DNA of 64,000 nucleotides from Actinomyces lilanjuaniae. Lineage in GTDB: Bacteria > Actinomycetota > Actinomycetes > Actinomycetales > Actinomycetaceae. Of this stretch, positions 38,837 through 48,742 are shown one piece after another. The notes under the pieces are model-generated. The model saw only the letters and a program-made list of their open reading frames with translations, made no database searches and had not been told where the DNA came from. A program made the translations under genes and the position numbers. How positions within the stretch are numbered: the first letter of the stretch is position 1; each line of letters opens with the position of its first letter. The stretch spans positions 1,922,001-1,986,000 of the forward strand of contig NZ_CP032514.1 in assembly GCF_003606385.1 (NCBI RefSeq), read 5' to 3'.

Positions 38837-40143
38837 TCAGCCCCGGACCCCGAAGTGGTCCCATCCCAGACCGGTACCGCCAGCCTCGTCACGATCAGGG
38901 ACGAGGGCAGGAGGAGACCCGTCCACGAGCACCCCCGGATCCTGCTGCGGCCCGGGCCGTCGCACGCGGCCCACGACCCGACTGCCCGGCGGCAACCGCC
39001 TCAGCGCCTGGGGCGCGACGGCAGCCAGCACACCGTGGTCCTCTCCCCCGGTCAGCACCCACTGACGTGCCCTGGCGCGGGCGGTGGCCGGGTCCGCGCC
39101 GTCAAGCAGGGCAGCCACGGGCGTCAGCAGGGACGTCTCGGCCGCCACGGCACCGACCAGGTGCCGACTCCCCTGCGGGACCGCCGCCGTCCCACCACCA
39201 TCACCAGCACCGCCATCACCAGCACCGCCGCTGTGCTCGCGCGTACCGGCAGGGGCCTCGCCCAGGTCCTCAGAGGACAGGACGTCAGCGGTCAGGACGT
39301 CAGCGGTCAGGACGTTGATGACGACGCCGCTGGCTCTGGCCATCCTGTCGGCGTCACGCAGCAGGGAGTCGGAGACGTCCATCATGGCGGTGGCACCCAG
39401 GTCAGCCAGGGCCGGACCCACCTCCAACGGCGGCTGCGGGACACGGAAGAGGCTCATGCAGCGCAGGGCCTGGGGCAGCGCGCGCACCCGCCGGTCCTCC
39501 TCCATCCCGGCCTCCAGGAGGCACAGCCCGGCAGCGCTGCAGCCCAGGCTGCCAACGTGGACCACGATGTCCCCGGGCCTGGCGCCGCTGCGCAGCACGG
39601 GCGCCCTGCCCTCAAGACTGCCCAGGGCGGTCACGGCTACCACGATGCTGTCCCCCGAGCTCAGGTCACCCCCCACGACGCCAGCCCCGCTCGCCTCGCA
39701 CACCCGAGCCATCCCCGGGCCAGGTCCAGCACCCACGACACCGGCGTGTCCGCAGGCAGGACAAGACCGACCACCACGGCAGCCGCCCGGGCGCCCATGG
39801 CGGCCAGGTCAGCCAGGTTCTGGGCAGCGGCACGCGCCCCGACGTCGTGGCCACCAGACCACTCCCGCCGAAAGTGCCGCCCCTCGACCAGGACGTCGGT
39901 CCCCACCACGGCACGTGCGTCAGGAAGCCCCAGGACGGCGCAGTCATCACCGTTGCCGACAAGCGCGGCACCGGCAGGCGGCAGCAGCGGGGCGACCAGC
40001 CTCAGCAGCGCCTCCTCGCTCAGCTCAGACACAACCTGGTCCTGGAGCCGGGCGGAGGCGCCAGGGACGCCGGAGCTGACCCTGGCAGGCCCGCCACCTC
40101 CCAGGAGACCCTCGCTGCCGCCTCCCGCCTCAGCGGTTGACAT
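38837..40143 (-). CDS. thiL: Thiamine-monophosphate kinase (one apparent frameshift)
   Basis: Phosphorylates thiamine monophosphate to the active cofactor thiamine diphosphate. Landmarks are GNGDDCAVL, VEGRHFRR, NLADLAAMGA, VGGDLSSG and MDVSDSLLRDADRMA. Frame is lost at the four-C run 39713-39716; one base joins LDLARG to MARVCEASGAG and gives about 435 residues, longer than usual because of a repeat-containing insertion (39170-39320). ATG 40143 overlaps the ddl end by 14 bases. Confidence 0.9.
39278..39315. repeat. 15-bp tandem repeat inside thiL
   Basis: Two and a half copies of CAGGACGTCAGCGGT (39278, 39293, 39308) encode repeated Leu-Thr-Ala-Asp-Val on the minus strand. A second short CACCAGCACCGC-type repeat lies near 39200-39230 and encodes Gly-Ala-Gly-Asp. 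Both keep the frame and sit in an insertion not expected in ThiL. Confidence 0.75.
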
Positions 40144-41305
40144 CCGTGGAACGCTCCAGGGCCAGCTCGATAAGCTCGGATACCAGGGAGGTGTAGTCCG
40201 TACCCGAGACCTGCCACATATAGGGGTACATGGAGTAGGGCGTGAATCCGGGCATGGTGTTGACCTCGTTGACAAGCGCCTGCCCCTGCGCGGTCAGGAA
40301 GAAGTCCACCCTCATCAGCCCCTCGCCCCCCAGCGCGTCGAAGGCCCGCGCAGCAGTGTCGCGGAGAAGCTCTCGTTCCTCGGAGCGCAGAGGAGCGGGG
40401 CAGACCATGGAGACGGCGTCATGGGCCAGGTACTTGGTCTGGTAGTCGTAGAAGTCCCCGGCACCCTGCTCAGGATCCATGAGGACCTCCCCGGGCTCAG
40501 CCACCCTGGGGGCCTGCCCGTCACGTCCTCCCAGGACGGCCACCTCGATCTCACGAGCCTGGACGCCGGACTCCACCAGCACCTTGGGGTCCACGGCGCT
40601 GGCGGCCGTAATGGCCGCGGACAGGTCCTGGGCACGGTCCACCTTGGTGATGCCCAGGGAGGAGCCTGCCCGGCACGGCTTGACAAACAGGGGGTAGTCC
40701 AGCGCCTCGCAGGCGTCCAGGACCAGCTCGGGGTCACGGCGCCAGGTGCGGGGACTGACGACGACGTGAGGCACGGTGGGTATCCCGGCCGCACCCAGCA
40801 GGACCTTGGTGACCTGCTTGTCCATGCCTGCCGCGCTGGCCAGCACCCCGCACCCCACGTAGCGCAGGCCCGCCATCTCCAGCAGACCCTGGACCGTCCC
40901 GTCCTCGCCGTAGGGACCGTGCAGCAGAGGCAGGACCACGTCCACAGCCAGCTCACGCGGCGGCTGCCCGGGCAGGGCGACGAGCACGCAGCCCCGCCCA
41001 CCCTGCGGGAGGGTCACAGTCCCCCGCCCTGTGCCCTCCTCAGTGATCTCCACCGGCGGGCGGCCTTCGGCCAGCTCCAGGGCTGCCGGGTCGTCGTCCA
41101 CCAGGACCCACCGGCCGCTCCTGGTGATACCCACCGGTACTACCTCGTAGCGCTGCCGGTCGATAGCTGACAGGACGCCCGCTGCCGTGGCGCAGGACAC
41201 CGAGTGCTCGCCGCTGCGCCCGCCGAAGAGGACGACAACACGTGGCCTGCGCGGGCCGGAGGACGGTGAGGATGCAGGTTCCTGCTGGTCAGACATGGGC
41301 GTCAT
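40130..41305 (-). CDS. ddl: D-alanine--D-alanine ligase
   Basis: A 391-residue ATP-grasp enzyme that makes the D-Ala-D-Ala of peptidoglycan. It has FGGRSGEHSVS, LPLLHGPYGEDGTVQG, KPCRAGSSLGI and VNEVNTMPGFTPYSMYP. ATG 41305 is preceded by GGAGG at ten bases; ATG 41296 is less likely. The serine and tyrosine positions typical of a D-Ala-specific enzyme appear kept, giving no hint of a resistance-type ligase. Confidence 0.96.
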   Translation of the reverse strand: MTPMSDQQEPASSPSSGPRRPRVVVLFGGRSGEHSVSCATAAGVLSAIDRQRYEVVPVGITRSGRWVLVDDDPAALELAEGRPPVEITEEGTGRGTVTLPQGGRGCVLVALPGQPPRELAVDVVLPLLHGPYGEDGTVQGLLEMAGLRYVGCGVLASAAGMDKQVTKVLLGAAGIPTVPHVVVSPRTWRRDPELVLDACEALDYPLFVKPCRAGSSLGITKVDRAQDLSAAITAASAVDPKVLVESGVQAREIEVAVLGGRDGQAPRVAEPGEVLMDPEQGAGDFYDYQTKYLAHDAVSMVCPAPLRSEERELLRDTAARAFDALGGEGLMRVDFFLTAQGQALVNEVNTMPGFTPYSMYPYMWQVSGTDYTSLVSELIELALERSTDVNR

Positions 41306-41353
41306 CGTAGCGCGGCCTCCTCCCTGACCAGACCGGCCTCTCCGCCCGCAGGC

Positions 41354-41359
41354 TATACT
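41354..41359 (+). promoter_or_regulatory. Possible -10 element for the AMIN-like lipoprotein gene
   Basis: TATACT stands out in this GC-rich sequence between ddl and the lipoprotein gene. No good -35 lies at 16-18 bases, so the call is weak. Confidence 0.35.
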
Positions 41360-41481
41360 TATGCTGTACCAGGCAGGTCCGTGCCTGCCCCGTGTCTGCG
41401 GGCACGTCCTGGGACAGCCCGGTGGTCAGAAGAGGCGTCCGGTACCTGCCGCTAGGTTCTTGTGCTGATTCAGGAGGATCC

Positions 41482-42240
41482 ATGAGACACCGCGTGTCGC
41501 ACCCGGCTACTGCCCCAGCCTCCGTCCTGCTCACCGTGCCCCTTGTGGTGTCCCTGCTGGCCCTCCTGGGCCTGGGCGCCTGCTCCACACAGGCAGCGGG
41601 CAGTGCCGGGAGCCGCCAGGACGCCACTACCAGCGCCTCAGCCTCTTCCGCGACGTCACCCACGACCTCTCCCGCACCGGCGTCGCCCCCGGTCGCTGCC
41701 GCCTCCCAGGTACCCACCACCACCGGTGTGCTGACCCAGAAGGAGCAGGGCAGCCAGGTCGCCCCCTCCTGGGGCAGCGGCAGCCAGGGACAGGACGCGG
41801 CCGAGGACTCCGCCCTGGTCATCACCGACGTACGCGTGGGCTCCCACGACGACGAGGGATACGACCGGATCGTTATCGAGCTGGCCGGCAACGGGGCTCC
41901 AGGCTGGTCGGCCCTGTGGACCGACCAGGCCTACTCCCTGGGCAAGGGGGACCCTATCGCAGTCAGCGGCGACTACACCCTGGTGGTCACCGGGACCGGT
42001 GCCACCATGCCGACGACTCCTGAGCAGCAGGAGCTGGCCTACACCGGGACCACACGCTTCGACATGGACGCCAAGGGAATCGAGCAGGCCCACGTGAACC
42101 TGACTGTGGAGGACCAGTTCCAGGTGGTGCTAGGCACGGGCTCCCAGACCTACCGCGTCTTCACCCTCTCCAGCCCCACCCGCCTGGTCATTGACGTGGC
42201 AGACGACGCCGCCGGGGAGCTCGGGGACGGTGAGGGCTAG
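41482..42240 (+). CDS. AMIN-like domain lipoprotein
   Basis: A 252-residue exported protein with a signal peptide and lipobox LGAC (cysteine 34), a Ser/Thr/Ala-rich linker to about residue 110, and a C-terminal beta-rich domain (VRVGSHDDEGYDRIVIEL, LVIDVAD) like the AMIN-like domain of actinobacterial envelope proteins. AMIN domains often bind cell-wall polymers. AGGAGG precedes ATG 41482. It sits beside cell-wall gene ddl and converges with gpsA; the exact role is unknown. Confidence 0.8.
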   Translation: MRHRVSHPATAPASVLLTVPLVVSLLALLGLGACSTQAAGSAGSRQDATTSASASSATSPTTSPAPASPPVAAASQVPTTTGVLTQKEQGSQVAPSWGSGSQGQDAAEDSALVITDVRVGSHDDEGYDRIVIELAGNGAPGWSALWTDQAYSLGKGDPIAVSGDYTLVVTGTGATMPTTPEQQELAYTGTTRFDMDAKGIEQAHVNLTVEDQFQVVLGTGSQTYRVFTLSSPTRLVIDVADDAAGELGDGEG

Positions 42241-42331
42241 AGAATCCCGCCGCCAGATCCCCGCCCCGTCCCTGGGAGCCCTGGGAGCCCGTCCTCGGGA
42301 GTCCCGGGAGTCCTTAGTCTCAGTCGTGAGG

Positions 42332-43345
42332 CTACTCGTGAGGCGGGGCGTGGACCCCCTCCGCTTTTCGGGGACGTGCCAGCAGTACGTCAGTGACCTC
42401 GGCGACGGTGGCCGTGCCCTCCACGACCGCCACCACCCCGGCGGTAATCGGCATCTCCACCCCCTGGGCCAGTGCCAGGTCCAGGACCGCCCGCGCCGAC
42501 CTGGCCCCCTCCGCCACTCCCCGTGAGGCTGCTGCCGCCTGGTCCACGCTCATCCCCTCACCCAGGCGGCGTCCGAAGGCCTGGTTGCGGCTCAGGGGCG
42601 AGGAGCAGGTGGCAACTAGGTCGCCCACGCCGGCCAGGCCCGCGAAAGTCTCCGGCCTGGCGCCCAGGGCCAGGCCCAGGCGGGTGATCTCCACCAGGCC
42701 GCGGGAGATGATCGTGGCCCGCGAGTTGTCCCCCATGCCGTGCCCGGTGGCAGCGCCCACGGCCAGGGCAATGACGTTCTTGACGGCACCGCACAGCTCG
42801 ACCCCCAGCACGTCGGTGTTGGTGTAGGGACGAAAGGTGGCAGTGGCGCAGGAGGAGGCCACCAGACGAGCTACCGCCTCGTCCTGGGCGGCCACGACTG
42901 TGCCCGTGGGCTGCCCGGCAGCGATCTCGTCGGCCAGGTTGGGCCCAGACACCACGGCCACCCTGCCAGGAGGCAGCCCGAGTACCTGGGTGAGAAGCTC
43001 ACTCATACGCAGCCCCGTCCCCAGCTCCACCCCCTTCATGAGCGACACGGCCACCGCCGCCTCTCCCAGGGTTCCTCCCAGCGACCCCAGGACACTGCGC
43101 GCCTCCTGGGAGGGCAGGGCCACCGCGACAAGCTGGGCGCCATAGACTGCCTGAGACCTGCTGGTGGTGGCCCGCACGGTCGACGGCAGGCGGTGGCCCG
43201 GCACGTAGCGCTCGTTGGTACCCGCGTTGATCTCCTCGGCCACCTCGCGGCGCCGCGCCCATATGGTCGTGGGGGTGCCCGCCTGGGCCAGGAGGGAGGC
43301 AAAGGTGGTGCCCCAGGCCCCTGAGCCGATGACCGCCGCCCTCAT
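42332..43345 (-). CDS. gpsA: Glycerol-3-phosphate dehydrogenase [NAD(P)+]
   Basis: A 337-residue enzyme reducing dihydroxyacetone phosphate to glycerol 3-phosphate for phospholipids. The dinucleotide fold starts GSGAWGTT (7-14); catalytic lysine is in GAVKNVIAL; SGPNLADEI and GLAGVGDLVATC are present. Its ATG overlaps the plsC stop by four bases, coupling it to the next step of phospholipid synthesis. Confidence 0.97.
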   Translation of the reverse strand: MRAAVIGSGAWGTTFASLLAQAGTPTTIWARRREVAEEINAGTNERYVPGHRLPSTVRATTSRSQAVYGAQLVAVALPSQEARSVLGSLGGTLGEAAVAVSLMKGVELGTGLRMSELLTQVLGLPPGRVAVVSGPNLADEIAAGQPTGTVVAAQDEAVARLVASSCATATFRPYTNTDVLGVELCGAVKNVIALAVGAATGHGMGDNSRATIISRGLVEITRLGLALGARPETFAGLAGVGDLVATCSSPLSRNQAFGRRLGEGMSVDQAAAASRGVAEGARSARAVLDLALAQGVEMPITAGVVAVVEGTATVAEVTDVLLARPRKAEGVHAPPHE

Positions 43346-44160
43346 GCCGACTCCTCACCCAGGTGGGCACCCAGGTCGGAGCGGGCCTCCTCAGGCTCCA
43401 CAGGGTCGGGGCGTCGCACCCCCACCCTCCTGCGTCCCGGGTCCCCGTCATACTTCAGGTCAAAGGGTCGCGGGGCCTTCAGCCCCCGCAGCTCCTCCAC
43501 CAGGCCGGTGACGGCGCGCATGATCTCCGCGGTGCACTCACGCACGGCCTCACGGTCGGTGACGTCGCTGCCGTAGCACGACAGGTCCAGGGGCTCGCCG
43601 ATCCTGACTCTGACGTCCTTGCGCGGAAGGGGGCGCAGCCTCACGGAGTAGGTGTCCAGGATCATGTGGGCGCCCCACTGGCCCATGGGCAAGACCGGTA
43701 CCCCCGTGGCCATGGCAAGCCGAGCGGCGCCCGTCTTCCCTGTCATGGGCCACTTCAGCGGGTCACGTGACAGGGTTCCCTCCGGGAAGACCATGACAGC
43801 CTCCCCAGCGCGCAGCACCCTCTCCGCCTCAGCCAGGGAGCCAGACGCCGCCGAGCTCGACCGCTGCACCGGGATCTGGCCTCCCGCACGCAGGACCGAC
43901 CCCAGGACAGGTACCCGGAACAGGGACGACTTGGTCAGGGAGTAGATCGGGATCCCGGCATCCACGATGCTGCGCATCGCGGTCAGGGAGTCCAGGTCGC
44001 TCAGGTGGTTGGCCACCGCGATAAAGCCGCCGTCAGCGGGAATGTTCTCCACCCCGCTCACCTGCTGACGGGAGACCATCCGCAGGAAGGGGATGATCAC
44101 GCCTCGGGCGGCAAAACGGTAGAACGGGCTGAACTGTCGGGTCTGCTGAGGGTGGGCCAC
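43342..44160 (-). CDS. plsC: 1-acyl-sn-glycerol-3-phosphate acyltransferase
   Basis: A 272-residue membrane-associated enzyme that makes phosphatidic acid. The catalytic H-x4-D is in NHLSDLD (residues 51-57) and the glycerol-phosphate motif is FPEGT (125-129). An N-terminal hydrophobic segment is present. The C-terminal 40 residues are charged and unconserved. It is followed by gpsA and preceded by murA on the same strand. Confidence 0.93.
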   Translation of the reverse strand: MAHPQQTRQFSPFYRFAARGVIIPFLRMVSRQQVSGVENIPADGGFIAVANHLSDLDSLTAMRSIVDAGIPIYSLTKSSLFRVPVLGSVLRAGGQIPVQRSSSAASGSLAEAERVLRAGEAVMVFPEGTLSRDPLKWPMTGKTGAARLAMATGVPVLPMGQWGAHMILDTYSVRLRPLPRKDVRVRIGEPLDLSCYGSDVTDREAVRECTAEIMRAVTGLVEELRGLKAPRPFDLKYDGDPGRRRVGVRRPDPVEPEEARSDLGAHLGEESA

Positions 44161-44230
44161 GACAGGACTCTAGCCGTTCTCCGTCCGCCAGGTGGCGCCT
44201 GGAGGCCGACTCCGTCCGTCTCCGTCGCGC

Positions 44231-45553
44231 TCAGGCCAGACGAGTCACGTTCGCGTCCAGGGCGGCCAGCTTGGACATAAAGCTCTCGTACCCGCGGTCG
44301 ATGAGGTTGACGCCCTCGACACGGCTGGTCCCCTCTGCCGCCAGGGCGGCAATGAGGTGCGAGAAGCCCCCGCGCAGGTCCGGTACCACGATATCGGCGC
44401 CCCGTAGCGGCGCAGGTCCTGAGATGACTGCCGAGTGGTAGAAGTTGCGCTGGCCGAAGCGGCAGGCGGTACCCCCGAGGCACTCGCGGTAGACCTGGAT
44501 CGTGGCCCCCATCTTGCGCAGGGCGCCGGTGAAGCCGAAGCGGTTCTCGTAAACGGTCTCGTGGACGATGGACAGGCCCCCGGCCTGGGTCAGGGCCACG
44601 ACCAGGGGCTGCTGCCAGTCGGTCATGAAACCAGGGTGGACGTTGGTCTCCACCACGCTGGAGCGCAGGTCGCCCCCAGGGTGGTAGAAGCGGATACCGT
44701 CGTCGCGCACGTCGAAGGCACCGCCTACCTTGCGGAAGGTGTTGAGGAAGGTGGTCATGTGGCTCTGGCGCGCCCCACGCACGAAGACGTCGCCCCGGGT
44801 GGCCAGGGCCGCCGAGGCCCAGGACGCCGCCTCGATACGGTCCGGCAGGGCAGCGTGGTTGTAGCCGCCGAGCTCCTCGACACCCTCGACGTGGATGGTG
44901 CGGTCGGTGTCCACCGAGATGATGGCCCCCATCTTCTGCAGCACGTCCACCAGGTCCATGATCTCAGGCTCGACAGCCGCTCCCCGCAGCTCGGTCAGCC
45001 CGTGGGCGCGCACAGCGGTGAGGAGAGTCTGCTCGGTGGCGCCCACAGAAGGATAGGGCAGCTCGATAACAGTGCCGTTGAGGCCGTGGGGCGCAGTCAG
45101 CCGGATACCCTGGACCTGCTTGTCCACGTCCGCGCCAAACTGCCGCAGGATCTCCAGGTGGAAGTCGATGGGACGGTCGCCGATGCGGCACCCACCGAGG
45201 TCGGGGATGAACGCCTCCCCGAGCCGGTGCAGCAGCGGCCCGCAGAAGAGGATCGGAATACGTGAGGAGCCCGCGTGGGCATCAATATCTGCGACGTGGG
45301 CCGCCTCGACCTTGGAGGGGTCCAGGCGCAGCACGCCCTCACGCTGGTCGTAGTCGATGGACACCCCGTGCAGGCTCAGCAGCCCGGAGACGACGTCGAC
45401 GTCACGGATGAGGGGGACGTTGCGCAGCACCGACTGGGTGGTCCCCAGCAGCGCAGCCACCATGGCCTTAGGAGCCAGGTTCTTGGCACCGCGCACAGTG
45501 ATCTCGCCGTTGAGCGGACGCCCTCCCTCCACCTGGAGCAGACCATCGACCAT
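44231..45553 (-). CDS. murA: UDP-N-acetylglucosamine 1-carboxyvinyltransferase
   Basis: A 440-residue enzyme of the first committed step of peptidoglycan synthesis. RGAKN carries the catalytic lysine, and GGCRIGDRPIDFH carries cysteine at the fosfomycin-binding position, so the natural Cys-to-Asp resistance change is not present. ATG 45553 is chosen over 45565 and GTG 45568 because GGAGG lies at the right distance. Confidence 0.95.
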   Translation of the reverse strand: MVDGLLQVEGGRPLNGEITVRGAKNLAPKAMVAALLGTTQSVLRNVPLIRDVDVVSGLLSLHGVSIDYDQREGVLRLDPSKVEAAHVADIDAHAGSSRIPILFCGPLLHRLGEAFIPDLGGCRIGDRPIDFHLEILRQFGADVDKQVQGIRLTAPHGLNGTVIELPYPSVGATEQTLLTAVRAHGLTELRGAAVEPEIMDLVDVLQKMGAIISVDTDRTIHVEGVEELGGYNHAALPDRIEAASWASAALATRGDVFVRGARQSHMTTFLNTFRKVGGAFDVRDDGIRFYHPGGDLRSSVVETNVHPGFMTDWQQPLVVALTQAGGLSIVHETVYENRFGFTGALRKMGATIQVYRECLGGTACRFGQRNFYHSAVISGPAPLRGADIVVPDLRGGFSHLIAALAAEGTSRVEGVNLIDRGYESFMSKLAALDANVTRLA

Positions 45554-45698
45554 GTGTTCCTCCATCACGTGCAGACCGAGCGCGACGCGGTGGCAACCGC
45601 CCCGGCCCCGGAACGGCTCACAGCCGGGGCCGTCCCAGCATAGGCGTGCGCTCCCGGCCAGGCTGGCCGTAGAACGCTCCGGCCAGGGTGTCCTTGGA

Positions 45699-45717
45699 CT
45701 CAGGGAAGGTCCCTGAG
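45699..45717 (-). terminator. Terminator hairpin after leuD
   Basis: A perfect eight-base stem (CTCAGGGA/TCCCTGAG) with a three-base loop lies 11 bases beyond the leuD stop, separating leuCD from murA. There is no U-tract. Confidence 0.55.
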
Positions 45718-45728
45718 ACCTGGCAGTC

Positions 45729-46376
45729 TCAGGGTGCCTGCGTCGAGCGCGCCGACACGACCTGCTCCTTGGGCAGGTGCCTGGCGGGCAGGGTCCGCGG
45801 CTTGTAGGCGGGGCGACCCTGCTCGTAGGCCTGGATCTTGTCCTCGTGCTGCAAGGTCAGGGAGATATCGTCCAGGCCCTCCATGAGGGTCCAACGCACG
45901 TAGTCGTCAATCTGGAAGGAGCAGCGGAAGCCCGCCGCCTCCACACTGCGGTGCTCTAGGTCCACCGTCACCTCGGTGCCCGGCTCCGCCTCCAGGATCT
46001 TCCACAGCTGCTCGCAGTCCTCCTGGGTCACCACCCCGGTCACCAGCCCCTGCTTGCCGGAGTTGCCCCGGAAGATGTCGGCAAAGCGAGGGGCCAGAAC
46101 CGCCCTGAACCCGTAGTCCTTGAGCGCCCACACCGCGTGCTCGCGCGAGGAGCCCGTCCCGAAGTCCGGCCCCGCCACGAGCACGGAGGCCCGCCTGTAG
46201 GCCTCCTGGTTGAGGACGAAGTCAGGCTCACCAGCACGCCACGAGGCGAACAGGGCGTCGTCGAACCCGGTGCGCGTGATGCGCTTGAGGTAGACGGCGG
46301 GAATGATCTGGTCGGTGTCCACGGCGCTGCGCCGCAGCGGGGCACCGACCCCGGTGTGACGGACAAACTTCTCCAT
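45729..46376 (-). CDS. leuD: 3-isopropylmalate dehydratase small subunit
   Basis: A 215-residue swivelling domain of isopropylmalate isomerase in leucine synthesis. It begins [27 protein letters not shown], with the family motif [13 protein letters not shown]. It starts six bases after the leuC stop, so the two subunits are co-expressed. Confidence 0.97.
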   Translation of the reverse strand: MEKFVRHTGVGAPLRRSAVDTDQIIPAVYLKRITRTGFDDALFASWRAGEPDFVLNQEAYRRASVLVAGPDFGTGSSREHAVWALKDYGFRAVLAPRFADIFRGNSGKQGLVTGVVTQEDCEQLWKILEAEPGTEVTVDLEHRSVEAAGFRCSFQIDDYVRWTLMEGLDDISLTLQHEDKIQAYEQGRPAYKPRTLPARHLPKEQVVSARSTQAP

Positions 46377-46382
46377 ATCTGA

Positions 46383-47812
46383 TCAGGCTCCTTCTGCCTC
46401 TGGCGGGACGTCAGGCAGATCGGCGGGCGTGGACAGACGACCACGCACCGCCGTGGCGGCCGCCACCACCGGGGACACCAGGTGGGTGCGTCCGCCCTTG
46501 CCCTGACGGCCCTCGAAGTTGCGGTTGGAGGTGGAGGCGGCACGCTCGCCCGGGCTGAGCTGGTCAGGGTTCATACCCAGGCACATGGAGCACCCCGCGT
46601 TGCGCCACTCCGCGCCAAAACTGGTGAACACCTGATCCAGGCCCTCAGCCTCGGCCTGGAGCCGTACGCGCGCGGAGGCCGGAACTACCAGCATGCGCAG
46701 GCCGTCGGCCTTCTCCCGGCCCCGGATCACCTCGGCGGCAGCACGGAGGTCCTCGATTCGCCCGTTGGTGCACGAGCCGAGGAAGACAGTGTCCACCTTG
46801 ATGTCACGCAGGGGCGTGCCCGGGGCAAGGTCCATGTACTCCAGAGCACGCTGGGCAGCCAGGCGCTCGGTCTCGTCGGCGATCTCCTCCGGGACCGGGA
46901 CACTGCCCGAGATCGGCAGCCCCTGGCCCGGATTCGTTCCCCAGGTGACAAAAGGCTCGATGTCCCTGGCCTCCAAGACCACCTCGGTGTCAAAAACGGC
47001 ATCGGGGTCGGTGCGCAGGGAGGACCAGTACTCCACCGCCGCGTCCCAGTCCTCCCCCTGAGGGGCATGGGGACGACCACGGATGTAGTCAAAAGTGGTC
47101 TGGTCAGGGGCGATCATGCCTGCCCGGGCACCACCCTCAATGCTCATGTTGCAGATGGTCATACGGGCCTCCATGGACAGCTGCTCGATGGCGCGGCCGC
47201 GGTACTCAATAACGTGCCCCTGCCCCCGTTGGTACCGATCTTGGCGATGATGGCCAGGATGATGTCCTTGGCACCGCTGCCGGGGGGCAGGTCCCCGTCG
47301 ATAGTGACGCTCATGGTCTTGAACGGCGCGATCGGCAGGGTCTGGGTGGCCAGGACGTGCTCCACCTGGGACGTGCCGATACCAAAGGCCAACGCCCCGA
47401 AGGCGCCGTGGGTCGAGGTGTGGGAGTCACCACAGACGACGGTCATCCCCGGCTGGGTCAGCCCCAGCTGAGGGCCGACGGCGTGGACGATGCCCTGGTC
47501 GGCATCGCCCAGGGAGTGCAGACGCACCCCGAACTCAGCGCAGTTGGCCCGCAGCGTCTCGATCTGGGCGCGGCTGGTGATGTCGGCGATAGGCAGGTCG
47601 ATGTCGAGGGTCGGGGTGTTGTGGTCCTCGGTGGCCAGGGTCAGGTCGGTACGGCGGACCTGACGGCCCGCTAGGCGCAGGCCCTCGAAGGCCTGGGGGC
47701 TGGTGACCTCGTGGACCAGGTGCAGGTCGATGTAGAGCAGGTCGGGCGCCCCGTCAACACCCTGGGACACGATGTGGTTGCGCCAGACCTTCTCGGCCAG
47801 AGTCATTCCCAT
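46383..47812 (-). CDS. leuC: 3-isopropylmalate dehydratase large subunit (one apparent frameshift)
   Basis: A 4Fe-4S enzyme of about 476 residues that isomerises isopropylmalate in leucine synthesis. [35 protein letters not shown] and [10 protein letters not shown] carry the cluster cysteines and substrate site. ATG 47812 ([10 protein letters not shown]) follows AAAGGA. Frame is lost at the five-C (plus strand) run 47223-47227; one base joins KIGTNGG to QGHVIEYRG. Confidence 0.95.
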
Positions 47813-47948
47813 CGCGCAGCCGTCCTTTCCTTTCCTTGAGGCACGAGCACGGGCCCGGTGGTGCGCGGCCCCCGGCCCAAGGGACGTCGCCGCTTCCACG
47901 TCCCGCTCAGGACGTTATGCTGACACCACGCCACTTCTCGTAGGCAAG

Positions 47949-47975
47949 CATACTTGAAGTCTCATACCTTGAAAT
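47949..47975. promoter_or_regulatory. Paired direct repeats between leuC and its regulator
   Basis: CATACTTGAAGT (47949) and CATACCTTGAAAT (47963) are 14 bases apart in the 177-base divergent region. They are the best candidate binding sites for the IclR/LtbR-like regulator, and the region is AT-rich compared with its surroundings. Confidence 0.45.
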
Positions 47976-47989
47976 GGCAGTATCAGAAT

Positions 47990-48724
47990 ATGGACAACCC
48001 CACTGAGAGCAGCAGCGGCGTCGGCGTCATCGACAAGGCCGCGCAGGTGCTCAACGCCCTGGAGTCCGGCCCCGCCACCCTGGCGCACCTGGTTGCCTCG
48101 ACCCATCTGGCCCGCCCCACCGCCCACCGCATCGCGGTGGCCCTGGAGTACCACCGCCTGGTCACCCGCGACTCCCAGGGCAGGTTCGTCCTAGGCCCCC
48201 GGCTCGCAGAGCTGGCCAGGGCCGCGGGCGAGGACCACCTCCTGGTGGCCGCAGGCCCGGTCCTGGCCGCACTGCGCGACAAGACCCACGAGTCCGCCCA
48301 GCTCTATCGGCGCCAGGGAGACGTACGCGTGTGCGTGGCCAACGCCGAGCGTCCGATCGGGCTGCGTGACTCGATCCCGGTGGGCGCCACCATGTCCATG
48401 CAGGGCGGCTCCGCAGCCCAGGTCCTGCTGGCCTGGGAGGAGCCGGACCGTCTCCACCGCGGCCTGGTCGGCTCCCGGTTCAACGCCACGATGCTGTCTG
48501 CGGTGCGACGGCGCGGGTGGTCCCAGTCGGTGGGGGAGCGGGAGCCCGGGGTCGCCTCCGTGTCCGCGCCGGTACGAGGCAGCAGCGGGAAGGTCGTCGC
48601 CGCCATCTCCATCTCCGGACCGATCGACCGCATGGGCCGTCAGCCCGGACGGACCCACGGTGCCGTCGTCGTAGCCGCGGCACGCCGCCTGTCGGAGGCC
48701 CTGCGCCACGACGAGGACCGCTGA
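47990..48724 (+). CDS. IclR-family regulator, LtbR-like
   Basis: A 244-residue regulator with an N-terminal winged helix (residues about 10-60) and an IclR effector domain. In Corynebacterium the related LtbR, divergent from leuCD, represses leucine and tryptophan synthesis genes; the same position supports that role here. ATG 47990 (MDNPTESSSG) is preferred to an upstream in-frame start at 47954, which would lie inside the putative operator repeats. No Shine-Dalgarno is obvious, so the mRNA may be leaderless. Confidence 0.88.
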   Translation: MDNPTESSSGVGVIDKAAQVLNALESGPATLAHLVASTHLARPTAHRIAVALEYHRLVTRDSQGRFVLGPRLAELARAAGEDHLLVAAGPVLAALRDKTHESAQLYRRQGDVRVCVANAERPIGLRDSIPVGATMSMQGGSAAQVLLAWEEPDRLHRGLVGSRFNATMLSAVRRRGWSQSVGEREPGVASVSAPVRGSSGKVVAAISISGPIDRMGRQPGRTHGAVVVAAARRLSEALRHDEDR

Positions 48725-48742
48725 CACCCGGTCATCCCCCGC

